DNA from: Idiomarina aquatica
Lineage (GTDB): Bacteria > Pseudomonadota > Gammaproteobacteria > Enterobacterales > Alteromonadaceae
Length of the DNA stretch: 64,000 nt
Assembly: GCF_003987185.1 (NCBI RefSeq)
Contig: NZ_PIPS01000002.1
Coordinates: 62,001-126,000, forward strand
Direction of reading: 5' to 3'
The notes beneath the pieces are model-generated. The model did no database searches. It was given only the letters and a program-made list of their open reading frames with translations, and was not told the origin of the DNA. Each line of letters starts with the position of its first letter. Within the stretch, counting starts at the first letter, position 1. Shown here in pieces: positions 55,493 through 63,297 of this stretch. Made by a program: the position numbers and the translations under genes.

Positions 55493-56389
55493 ATGAGTAA
55501 AAACTGCGGAGGCCCCTGTGGCGACCATGCAAGGCCTGCGGCGGATACCGATATGCAGGCCTCCTCCGATGCGTCGGGGGAATGGGTCAGTGTTTATGCC
55601 GTGCCGAAGATGGACTGTCCATCAGAAGAGCGCATGATTCGCCTGGCCCTGAACGGCGTTGAGGGGATTCGGGCACTGTCCTTCGACTTGTCGAACCGCC
55701 GGTTGAAGGTCGTGCATGACGGTGACGTCGAGCCCGTCACCGCGAAGCTGAAGACCTTGGAGCTAGGCGCCTCGCTTCAGGAAAGCGTCGCTGCCGATCC
55801 GGAGACCATCAAGGCGGCCGAGTTCTCGGCAGCCTCTGCCACGCAAGAATCCGGGACTCTGCGCTGGTTGCTCGGCATCAATGCGCTCCTTTTCGTAGTG
55901 GAAATGACAGCCGGCCTGATCGCCCAGTCCACCGGCCTGATTGGAGAGTCCCTGGACAATTTCGCCGATGCGGCCGTGTACGGGCTCGCACTTTATGCGG
56001 TTGGACATAGCGTGAGAATGCAGCTACGTGCCGCGCATGTTGCTGGTGTACTGCAACTGATCTTGGCTGTGGGCGTACTCATAGAGGTGGTGAGACGCTT
56101 TGTATTCGGTAGTGAGCCTGAATCGCTGGTGATGATGGCTATCGCATTCGTCGCATTGATTGCCAATACCAGTTGTCTGCTGCTCATATCCAAACATCGG
56201 GAGGGCGGGGCGCACATGAAGGCAAGCTGGATATTCTCGGCCAACGACGTGGTGATCAACCTGGGGGTCATCACCGCCGGCGCCCTGGTCGTGTGGACCG
56301 GTTCCAATTATCCGGATCTAATTATCGGCACCATCGCGGGGCTCGTCGTGCTTAACGGTGCCAGGCGCATTCTGGCGCTCAAGGGTTAA
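55493..56389 (+). CDS. HMA-domain cation diffusion facilitator
   Basis: A 298-residue exporter. The amino end NCGGPCGDHARP is Cys/His rich; residues about 30-100 form an HMA-like metal-binding domain (VYAVPKMDCPSEERMIRLALNGVEG, MDCPSE in place of MxCxxC); residues 115-295 are six membrane helices of CDF type with ESLDNFADAAVYGLALYAVG (the metal-site D/D block) and FSANDVVINLGV (the second). It should pump Zn, Cd or Pb from the cytoplasm. The controlling MerR gene is divergent, and lspA follows three bases later. This segment is richer in G and C than its neighbours, a sign of separate origin. Confidence 0.88.
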   Translation: MSKNCGGPCGDHARPAADTDMQASSDASGEWVSVYAVPKMDCPSEERMIRLALNGVEGIRALSFDLSNRRLKVVHDGDVEPVTAKLKTLELGASLQESVAADPETIKAAEFSAASATQESGTLRWLLGINALLFVVEMTAGLIAQSTGLIGESLDNFADAAVYGLALYAVGHSVRMQLRAAHVAGVLQLILAVGVLIEVVRRFVFGSEPESLVMMAIAFVALIANTSCLLLISKHREGGAHMKASWIFSANDVVINLGVITAGALVVWTGSNYPDLIIGTIAGLVVLNGARRILALKG

Positions 56390-56392
56390 ATA

Positions 56393-57379
56393 ATGCTCAT
56401 TATTGGCAAAAAGCTCTCGCCGTACGCCCTGTTGTCCATATCGGGCCTGCTGGCAACGTCTGATCAAGCTGTAAAGTGGCTGGTGCAGCAATCAATGGCC
56501 TATGGCGAGTCTGTTTCGGTGACCCCGTTCTTTAACTGGGTGCACCTAAGGAACACCGGTGCCGCATTCAGTCTTTTTGCGAATGGTGGAGGCTGGCAGC
56601 GCTACTTTTTTATCGGGATCGCGGTGGCGGTCTCGATTTTTCTGATCAAGCTGATCCTTGAAAATCGTCATAAAGGAGAAGCCATCGCTTACAGTCTTAT
56701 CCTCGGTGGCGCCATGGGCAACCTGATTGACCGGGTCTTTCGTGGCTATGTTGTGGATTCCTTTGATTTCTATTGGCGAGACTGGCATTGGCCGGCCTTC
56801 AACCTGGCTGATATTGCAATTGTCCTCGGTGCCTTACTTTTCGTTTCCGGTAGCTTTTTGGGTAAAAAAACAAACACCAATGCCGCAACTGAAAATGTGT
56901 CGGGTATTGATACGGCTTTGTTTTATAACACCGAGCTGCTGGGTTGGAAAAGTGACTTCAGTTGGAATGTCAGTTACCTAAATGAGTATACATTTGCGCC
57001 TTTCGTTGGTGCGGATGAAATTGAGTATGCCGGATATATTACTGGCGGTAGAGGGAGTTATACGCATTGGCGTTCAAACGCTTCGGGAACCTTTATGAAA
57101 CAGGACTGGCGTGTACATTACTCCGTCCAGTACATTGGACCTGCCGATGACATTAATGCTGCTCCGGGAGATATTGGAGCCCGAGCACCCAGTGTTTTCT
57201 ATCATAACGTGCAGGGAACTTATTTCGTAAATTCAAAACTGAGCGTGACTGGCGGTGTTAATAACCTTTTTGACAAAGAACCGCCTTATATTCAAAGTTG
57301 GACGGACGCCAATACTGACACTATGACATATGACTTGTTAGGCCGTCAGTTATATCTGAAGGTACGTTACAGCTTTTAA
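56393..57379 (+). CDS. lspA: Lipoprotein signal peptidase fused to TonB-receptor tail
   Basis: A 328-residue chimeric frame. Residues 1-165 are a complete signal peptidase II with four membrane helices: SDQAVKWLVQQ, RNTGAAFSLFANGG, GGAMGNLIDRVFRGYVVDSFDF and FNLADIAIVLGALLF, holding the catalytic Asp pair (VVDSFDF, FNLAD). An lspA copy is usual in MerR-CDF metal cassettes (PbrC-like). After GKKTNTNAATENV the frame runs on without stop into the last ~160 residues of a TonB-dependent receptor, ending KVRYSF. The original lspA stop seems lost at the join near 56880-56900. The peptidase part may still work with a long periplasmic or cytoplasmic tail, or the tail may be degraded. Confidence 0.88.
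   Translation: MLIIGKKLSPYALLSISGLLATSDQAVKWLVQQSMAYGESVSVTPFFNWVHLRNTGAAFSLFANGGGWQRYFFIGIAVAVSIFLIKLILENRHKGEAIAYSLILGGAMGNLIDRVFRGYVVDSFDFYWRDWHWPAFNLADIAIVLGALLFVSGSFLGKKTNTNAATENVSGIDTALFYNTELLGWKSDFSWNVSYLNEYTFAPFVGADEIEYAGYITGGRGSYTHWRSNASGTFMKQDWRVHYSVQYIGPADDINAAPGDIGARAPSVFYHNVQGTYFVNSKLSVTGGVNNLFDKEPPYIQSWTDANTDTMTYDLLGRQLYLKVRYSF
56897..57379 (+). pseudogene. 3' remnant of TonB-dependent receptor
   Basis: The encoded residues SGIDTALFYNTELLGWKSDF, GGRGSYTHWRSNASG, HNVQGTYFVNSKLSVTGGVN, NNLFDKEPPYI and LYLKVRYSF are the final barrel strands and carboxy end of an outer-membrane siderophore- or metal-type receptor, ending in Phe. The plug domain and most of the barrel are absent; the missing 5' part was replaced by the cassette ending in lspA. 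The GC content falls at the join. The PepSY genes that follow are typical neighbours of such receptors, so the receptor was probably theirs. Confidence 0.85.
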
Positions 57380-57390
57380 AGACTAGACTG

Positions 57391-57427
57391 GCTGTCGCTT
57401 TTCCCTGGGAGCGGCAGCTTTTTTTTA
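57391..57427 (+). terminator. Terminator after receptor remnant
   Basis: GCTGTCGCTT (57391-57400) pairs with GAGCGGCAGC (57409-57418, two G-U pairs) around eight bases, followed by T9. Confidence 0.85.
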
Positions 57428-57445
57428 TTAAATTTGAGGTAGGGT

Positions 57446-58177
57446 ATGACTCAAAAGAAACGCTCCAGTAGCTGGCGAGTTTGGCATCGTTGGCTATCTT
57501 TGATTTTTGGCCTGCAAATGGTTATTTGGACAATCAGTGGCGCTTACATGGTGTTCTTCGATTTGGATTATATTCATGGTGATCACTTAGTTCAGGATAT
57601 AAGCCAGCCAATACCGAAAGGTGTTGAAATATCAAGCTTAAATGACCTGTTGAGCCGCTATCCAGAAACACGAAAAACGTCGTTAAAAAGCGTATGGCTG
57701 AATCAGAAGTTACAGCCGGTGTATAAAATAGAGAGTAACGAGGGAGCGTTTTTAGTTAATGCGGAGTCGCTGCAGCGTATTGATATAACCGAACAACACA
57801 TTAAAGAGTTAGCGAATCAATATTACACGAAGGATCCCGACGCTATTGAATCGGTCGTTTACATGACTGATAACCCACCAACAGAAGTGAGTGGTGCTTT
57901 GTTACCGATTTGGCAGGTAAATTATGACGATTTCGGTAATACCAGTCTGTATTTATCTGAAACGACCGGGGAGCTTTTGGTAAAGCGACATACGTTTTGG
58001 CGGGGGTTTGATATCGCCTGGATGTTACACATAATGGACTACGACGAGCGTGTGGATATCGAGACCTGGTGGTTAAAGGGCTTTATTATCGGTACGTTTA
58101 TTTTAATGATAACGGGCACTGTCCTGCTTTTTTATACGATTACGTTTAAGAGAAAATCGACTGGGGGTGCTCAATGA
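57446..58177 (+). CDS. PepSY-type membrane protein
   Basis: A 243-residue inner-membrane protein with one helix near the amino end (WLSLIFGLQMVIWTISGAYMVFF), a periplasmic domain of about 150 residues with PepSY-like strands (YKIESNEGAFLVNAESLQ, WQVNYDDFGNTSLYLSETTGELL), and a last helix (GFIIGTFILMITGTVLLFY). Conserved His/Trp pairs (RVWHRWLS, WMLHIMDYD) recall haem or metal sites in PepSY_TM reductases. Its stop overlaps the start of the PepSY-reductase gene (ATGA), so the two are likely subunits of one complex. No function is proven. Confidence 0.8.
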   Translation: MTQKKRSSSWRVWHRWLSLIFGLQMVIWTISGAYMVFFDLDYIHGDHLVQDISQPIPKGVEISSLNDLLSRYPETRKTSLKSVWLNQKLQPVYKIESNEGAFLVNAESLQRIDITEQHIKELANQYYTKDPDAIESVVYMTDNPPTEVSGALLPIWQVNYDDFGNTSLYLSETTGELLVKRHTFWRGFDIAWMLHIMDYDERVDIETWWLKGFIIGTFILMITGTVLLFYTITFKRKSTGGAQ

Positions 58178-59820
58178 TAAGGTTTATGCAATGGCTTCAT
58201 CGTTGGGTGAGTTTGGTTTTAGTGATTCAAGTCGCTTTGTGGCTAGTGAGTGGGTTATTTTTTAGCTTAACCGGACATCACGGAATGTCAGGCCACCAAT
58301 ATATGGTCTCAAAAAACTCTGAACCCCCACTTAAAAAAATAGCGCCTCAAATCGATGTTACTGAAATGCATCAACGATTCCCCTTAGCTCACTCCATTGA
58401 ACTGGTCAGTGTTGCCGGGGTAGGTCAGTATCAGGTGTCTCTGCCAGATGGACGTTTGCTTTACTTCAACGCAGATACCGGTGAACGGTGGTCTACGGAC
58501 CAAGCTTTGGCGACTCAGCTAGCGCTGAATAGCTACAATGGACCGGGCCAGGTTGAAAGGGTTGAAAGAGTCAAGGGAAGCGATGAAGTGAATGGCTGGA
58601 ATGCCTCAGGGTTCCGCATTGATATCGAGGATGATCTTAATACCCGAATATATATCGATGAAGCGTCATCCCGGGTTGTGGAACATCGTAATACGCCATG
58701 GACAATCGCTGACTGGGCGTTTCGTCTGCACTTTATGGATTACACGGGCGGTCGAAGTTTTAATCATCTATTGATATGGAGTGCTGGATTATTCGCTCTT
58801 TGGTTTTCATTATCCGGTTTAATTCTCTTAGGCCGAAATATTACTAACGGTGACTTTAATCCAAAACGTAAGAAAACGTGGCTAGAATATTTTCAGCAGA
58901 AAGGGCAACCAATTGCGAGTAATTGTGGCGGAGGCGGTACCTGTGGGTTATGTAAAGTGACACTGCAAGGCAGCAATATACCCAGCCCGAAAGCAGCTGA
59001 TAAAGCGTTATTGAGCGCCAACGAATTAGAAGCAGGAACGCGCCTATCTTGTCAACACAGAACGTCATCCAATTATGACGTTAAGCTGCATAATGTCGGA
59101 GTCGATGATATTGCTTTAACACTCGATTCAAAGCGTCAACTGACTCCATCCATTATGGAGCTTACTTTTGTAAGTTCAGAGCCCGTTAATTATGAAGCCG
59201 GGCAATTTATGCAGTTTCGTATTCCACACTTAAACGAAATATTGTCACGACATTACTCGGTTGCTACGCGGCCTCACCCGACTCGATTTGTGTTTAACGT
59301 ACGACAACTGCCCTCGCCAAGTGAAGGGGTGCCCCCAGGCATCGGTTCAAACTACTTGTGTAATTTAGAGCCTGGCGCTCATGTCGATGCTATTGGACCA
59401 TTTGGTGACTTTCAGCTGACGAAACAAAATAATCACACGCAAGTCTTTATCGGAGGCGGCGCCGGTGTTGCACCGTTAAGAGCGTTAATACAAAGTGAGT
59501 TAGCAGCAGATTCTCCTCGTCGTTGCATATTCTTTTACGGCGCACGATATGAAAAAGAGCTCTGTTATAGAAACGAGTTTGAAAGAGAAGAGCGGTTAAC
59601 TTATATACCTGTTCTTTCTGAGAGCGCCAAGTCGGATGACTGGACTGGACCAACTGGTTTTGTGCACGAAACCGCAATGAAGTGGTTGGCCGGCAAAAAC
59701 AAAGAAACATTAGATATTTACGTGTGTGGTCCTCCGCCGATGCTAGAAGCAACGTTAAAGTCTCTTGCTGACTTTGGCGTTCCGCGAGAACAAGTAAGGT
59801 TCGATGACTTTGGGATTTAG
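58174..59820 (+). CDS. PepSY-TM / 2Fe-2S / NqrF-like reductase fusion
   Basis: A 548-residue multidomain protein. Residues 1-225 resemble the preceding gene product (LHRWVSLVLVIQVALWLVSG..., a PepSY periplasmic part, LHFMDYTGG, last helix SAGLFALWFSLSGLILLG). Residues 235-310 are a 2Fe-2S ferredoxin domain with C251, C257, C260 and C293. Residues 315-548 are an FAD/NAD reductase like NqrF: R359-HYS (FAD), VFIGGGAGVAPLRAL (NADH) and C518-GPP, ending FDDFGI. Electrons would flow from NADH via FAD and 2Fe-2S to a membrane or periplasmic acceptor. Given the receptor remnant and copper genes, a ferric or cupric reductase is likely, but the acceptor is unknown. Confidence 0.88.
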   Translation: MIRFMQWLHRWVSLVLVIQVALWLVSGLFFSLTGHHGMSGHQYMVSKNSEPPLKKIAPQIDVTEMHQRFPLAHSIELVSVAGVGQYQVSLPDGRLLYFNADTGERWSTDQALATQLALNSYNGPGQVERVERVKGSDEVNGWNASGFRIDIEDDLNTRIYIDEASSRVVEHRNTPWTIADWAFRLHFMDYTGGRSFNHLLIWSAGLFALWFSLSGLILLGRNITNGDFNPKRKKTWLEYFQQKGQPIASNCGGGGTCGLCKVTLQGSNIPSPKAADKALLSANELEAGTRLSCQHRTSSNYDVKLHNVGVDDIALTLDSKRQLTPSIMELTFVSSEPVNYEAGQFMQFRIPHLNEILSRHYSVATRPHPTRFVFNVRQLPSPSEGVPPGIGSNYLCNLEPGAHVDAIGPFGDFQLTKQNNHTQVFIGGGAGVAPLRALIQSELAADSPRRCIFFYGARYEKELCYRNEFEREERLTYIPVLSESAKSDDWTGPTGFVHETAMKWLAGKNKETLDIYVCGPPPMLEATLKSLADFGVPREQVRFDDFGI

Positions 59821-59979
59821 CGCGTAAAAATGCCTGAATTAAAGATGAATCTGGGTGGTGATATGGGAGCTGTATTATCACTTAGATTCATTACCTAGTT
59901 ATGGCTACTTCTTTTAATCGGTTGATCTTTATCAGACAAAGAGATATTATTTTAACATGTTTTTACAGTAAAGCTTCGC

Positions 59980-60309
59980 ATGTATCGTTTAATCATTGCC
60001 CTACTGCTATTAGCAGTAACAACAATGTCATTTTCACAAACTATCAGTACGGAAAAGGCATGTATGCACGATCCTACTGAGCAAGTTTGCGATCTTGCAG
60101 ATTGCGAAGTGTCACATTCTCTTACCGATAACTGTTGCTCTGATTCAATGATGCGTCATTGTTACAGCCTGTCAATTACTGTCGTTTATTCTGAGCAATC
60201 GACGGTTCCGCCTGTTGATAAGCTGCTTTTTAACGCAACCTCATTCTTAGATACGAATATTAAAGAAAAACACTCACTCTCGCTTTTTCGCCCCCCAATC
60301 CACTCTTAA
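59980..60309 (+). CDS. Secreted Cys-rich protein, copy 2
   Basis: A 109-residue paralogue of the protein at 46456-46800. The signal peptide (YRLIIALLLLAVTTMSFSQT) aligns without gap, then ACMHD, a DC, DNCCSDSMMRHC and the carboxy end KHSLSLFRPPI are shared; seven Cys are present in the mature part. About 35 percent of positions look identical by eye. Placed 160 bases after the PepSY reductase and 170 before cusC, so it probably has its own promoter or leads the cus operon. No named family. A periplasmic copper-binding or sensing role is inferred from its repeated placement. Confidence 0.75.
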   Translation: MYRLIIALLLLAVTTMSFSQTISTEKACMHDPTEQVCDLADCEVSHSLTDNCCSDSMMRHCYSLSITVVYSEQSTVPPVDKLLFNATSFLDTNIKEKHSLSLFRPPIHS

Positions 60310-60479
60310 AAATACGAAATTTCTCGCTCCTGGCGCGTTTATCGTCCAGGTAAAAGCACAGCTATAAGCTTTGGTTCGGTCATTGTCGTTACGACGTCGT
60401 TCGTCGTCCTCGTTACGGTCCGACTCATAACTTGAGTCTGTGTTTAATTTAAAAATTCACAGTTTTTGAGAGTAACAAT
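60310..60479 (+). promoter_or_regulatory. Leader region ahead of cusCBA
   Basis: 170 bases with several structures: CCTGG/CCAGG (60329-60350), the palindrome ACGACGTCGT (60391-60400) inside a TCG/GTC-rich run with the direct repeat TCGTTACG at 60386 and 60410, and the hairpin GACTCA/TGAGTC (60422-60438). No CueR- or CusR-type box is clear to me. It may hold the cus promoter or an attenuator. Confidence 0.4.
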
Positions 60480-61769
60480 ATGAAACTTTTAAGAAGAATG
60501 GCTTATTTAAGTGTTCTGACTGCAGTGGTGCCAAATGTCGTTAATGCACAAGAGCCGCTTTTGAATTTGCAAGAAGCAGTGAGTATCGCTGTACAAGAAG
60601 ATCCTTGGTTAACGGCAAGTAAGCAAACCCAAGAAGCATTCGCGAGTGAAGCAATAGCCTCTTCCAGTTTGCCTGACCCTAAAATATCGCTCACGGCTGC
60701 CAGTTTCCCGGTTGACAGTTTTAGTTCAAGACAGGAAGGAATGACCCAGTTAGTCGTCGGTGTTTCACAAACATTTCCCAGAGGAGACACATTATCGTTG
60801 TCTCGTAAGCAGAAAAACCAATTAGCTCAAAAACAACCGTTTTTGAGAGCGGATCGTATTGCAAAGGTCAAAACAACGGTCACGAAGTTGTGGTTAGATG
60901 TTTTTTTCTCTCAGCAAAGTATTCGCTTGATTGAATCGGATAGAGCGCTTTTTGAACAGTTAGTGTCAACCGCTAAGGCGAGTTATACCAGTACCGAGGG
61001 AAAAGCACGGCAGCAAGATGTTATTAGAGCCCAACTTGAACTTACACGCCTGGATGATCGGTTGACATTACTGCGACAAAAAGAGGAGCGACTTCAAAGC
61101 GAACTGTCGGAATGGATAGGTGTTATAGCGAAATCAAGGTTACCGGATGACCTTCCGAGTCTTACGCTGAAGAAGACATTGCTATCACCTTCGACAATAC
61201 CGAAACAAGCCTTGTACGAATTGATAAAAGAACACCCGGTTTTGCAAGCGACCGATCAAGACATTTTGGCGTCGGAGACGTCTGTCGAGCTCGCTCAGCA
61301 AGGTTATAAACCGCAATGGTCAGCCAATCTGAAATATGGCCATAGAAACGACGATCCAAGCGGCAATGACCGTGCCAACTTGCTGTCAGCCGGGGTTACG
61401 TTCGATGTCCCTTTATTTACTGATAACAAACAGGATAAGCAGGTACGCTCAGCAAAGTTTAAAACGGAAGCAAAAAAAACTGAGAAGTTATTGGTTGCCA
61501 GGCAGTTAATAGCCAATTTACGCAGTACGTTTTTACAACTGAACCGTTTGAATGAACGTGCTGCCCTATATCACGAAGAGCTACTTCCACAAATGTCCGC
61601 CCAGTCTGAAGCCGCATTGACTGCCTACAACAATGATGATGGCGACTTTGCCGAGGCGGTACGGTCACAGATTGCGGAAGTCAACGCAAAAATTGATGCA
61701 TTAGCAATCGCCATCAACCGCCAAAAATTGATTGCCGAAGCAAACTACTTATTACTTTCAGGAGTGTAA
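60480..61769 (+). CDS. cusC: CusC/CzcC-type outer-membrane efflux channel (TolC family)
   Basis: A 429-residue outer-membrane factor. The signal peptide ends near VVNA; the protein has the two-repeat TolC layout with long amphipathic helices (LNLQEAVSIAVQEDPWL, ASSSLPDPKISLTAASFPVD, FPRGDTLSLSRKQKN; second half ASETSVELAQQGYKPQWSANLKYGHRNDD, VTFDVPLF). No lipobox Cys, unlike E. coli CusC. It ends one base before cusB. With CusB and CusA it forms the trans-envelope pump for Cu(I)/Ag(I). Confidence 0.88.
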   Translation: MKLLRRMAYLSVLTAVVPNVVNAQEPLLNLQEAVSIAVQEDPWLTASKQTQEAFASEAIASSSLPDPKISLTAASFPVDSFSSRQEGMTQLVVGVSQTFPRGDTLSLSRKQKNQLAQKQPFLRADRIAKVKTTVTKLWLDVFFSQQSIRLIESDRALFEQLVSTAKASYTSTEGKARQQDVIRAQLELTRLDDRLTLLRQKEERLQSELSEWIGVIAKSRLPDDLPSLTLKKTLLSPSTIPKQALYELIKEHPVLQATDQDILASETSVELAQQGYKPQWSANLKYGHRNDDPSGNDRANLLSAGVTFDVPLFTDNKQDKQVRSAKFKTEAKKTEKLLVARQLIANLRSTFLQLNRLNERAALYHEELLPQMSAQSEAALTAYNNDDGDFAEAVRSQIAEVNAKIDALAIAINRQKLIAEANYLLLSGV

Positions 61770-61770
61770 A

Positions 61771-63297
61771 ATGAAAACAGTCACCAAATCTCTTATAAGT
61801 TTAGCTGTAGGCTTTGCAGTTGGCGCTGGCGCTATTGGCTATGTAATGCAATCGACTGAAGTGTCTGATCGTTCATCGGGCAATGCAGAAAAAGAGCCGT
61901 TATATTGGGTGGCTCCGATGGATCCCAATTATCGTCGAGACAAACCAGGAAAGTCTCCAATGGGGATGGACCTTATTCCTTACTATGGTGATGATGCAGA
62001 AGAGAGTTCACCTGGTACGGTGAGAATTGATCCCGACGTTATTAATAACCTTGGGGTTACAACTGCAACGGTCACCGTTTCGAGACTCAACCTGGATATC
62101 GAAACGGTCGGTTATGTTCAGTTTGATGAGAGCCGAGTGCTGACAGTAAGTCCCCGTGTTGAAGGCTGGATTGAGAAGCTTTTCGTAAAAGCGGTTGGTA
62201 ACTCGGTTAAAGCCGGCGAGCCTTTATACAGTATTTACTCTCCTGAAATGGTTAATGCGCAAGAGGAGCTTGTATTGGCCTCGCAAAGAGGTAATCAGGT
62301 GCTAATTGATGCCGCTGAAGAACGCTTAAGAGCTCTGCAAGTCTCTGAATCTGAGATTAAGAAGTTAAAAGAAACTCGTAAAATTCAGAAAACAATCACG
62401 GTAAAAGCAAAGCAGTCCGGGGTATTGGATAGACTGACTGTGCGTGAAGGTGCGTTTGTAACGCCGAGTATGAATTTAATGACCATTGCTCAACTGGATA
62501 AAATTTGGGTTATTGCAGAAGTCTTTGAGCGGCAATTGAACCAGGTTGAGGTAGGCAATGACGTTCAAATGAACCTTGAGTATGCTCCAGGTAAAGAGTG
62601 GCAAGGAAAGGTTGATTATGTCTATCCGTCACTTAACCCTAAAACTCGGACGGGACAAGTTCGAATTCACTTCGACAACCCGGATGGTTTTTTAAAACCG
62701 GGCATGTTTGCGAATCTTAACATTAAGGCTGGTTTAGGCGACAAAAACTTAATCATCCCTAAAGAAGCGCTTATCCGAATGGGTGATTCGAACCGAGTTG
62801 TCCTGGCACTGGGTGATGGGAAATTTAAATCAGTTAATGTTGACGTTGGGCGGTTAGGTAGCTCGCGAGTTGAGATTTTATCGGGTCTTATGGCAGGTGA
62901 TGAAATTGTTACATCGGCTCAGTTCTTAATTGACTCTGAGTCCAGTAAGTCTTCCGACTTTAAACGTATGAACCACGACTCTAACACTGATAGCGAGAGC
63001 CACGACAGTATGTCAAGTGACGCAGCAGCTCAAGCTGTCTGGGTTGAAGCAACCGTTAAAAATGTTATGCCTCAGCACTCGATGGTTACGCTGGAGCACG
63101 GTGAGATTTCTGAATGGGACTGGCCTGCAATGACGATGGATTTCGATGTTGCTTCGGATGTTGAACTTTCTCAGCTTAGCACGGGGTTATCCTTGCATGC
63201 GGAAATAACGCAAGTCGGGAAGCAACAGTACCAGCTCACATCGATTCATATTCCTGAGCAAAAACAAGTGACAGAGCAGGAGCATAACCATGATTAA
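61771..63297 (+). CDS. cusB: CusB-type efflux adaptor with CusF-like carboxy domain
   Basis: A 508-residue periplasmic adaptor. After a membrane anchor it has a heavy-metal-binding segment ([24 protein letters not shown]), then the HlyD-type lipoyl, hairpin and barrel domains ([39 protein letters not shown]). Residues about 425-500 form a CusF-like domain ([34 protein letters not shown]; the Trp and two Met are the Cu(I) ligands of CusF), so metallochaperone and adaptor are one chain. The tail ends EQEHNHD. GGAG precedes ATG 61771. Its stop overlaps cusA by eight bases. Confidence 0.93.
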   Translation: MKTVTKSLISLAVGFAVGAGAIGYVMQSTEVSDRSSGNAEKEPLYWVAPMDPNYRRDKPGKSPMGMDLIPYYGDDAEESSPGTVRIDPDVINNLGVTTATVTVSRLNLDIETVGYVQFDESRVLTVSPRVEGWIEKLFVKAVGNSVKAGEPLYSIYSPEMVNAQEELVLASQRGNQVLIDAAEERLRALQVSESEIKKLKETRKIQKTITVKAKQSGVLDRLTVREGAFVTPSMNLMTIAQLDKIWVIAEVFERQLNQVEVGNDVQMNLEYAPGKEWQGKVDYVYPSLNPKTRTGQVRIHFDNPDGFLKPGMFANLNIKAGLGDKNLIIPKEALIRMGDSNRVVLALGDGKFKSVNVDVGRLGSSRVEILSGLMAGDEIVTSAQFLIDSESSKSSDFKRMNHDSNTDSESHDSMSSDAAAQAVWVEATVKNVMPQHSMVTLEHGEISEWDWPAMTMDFDVASDVELSQLSTGLSLHAEITQVGKQQYQLTSIHIPEQKQVTEQEHNHD

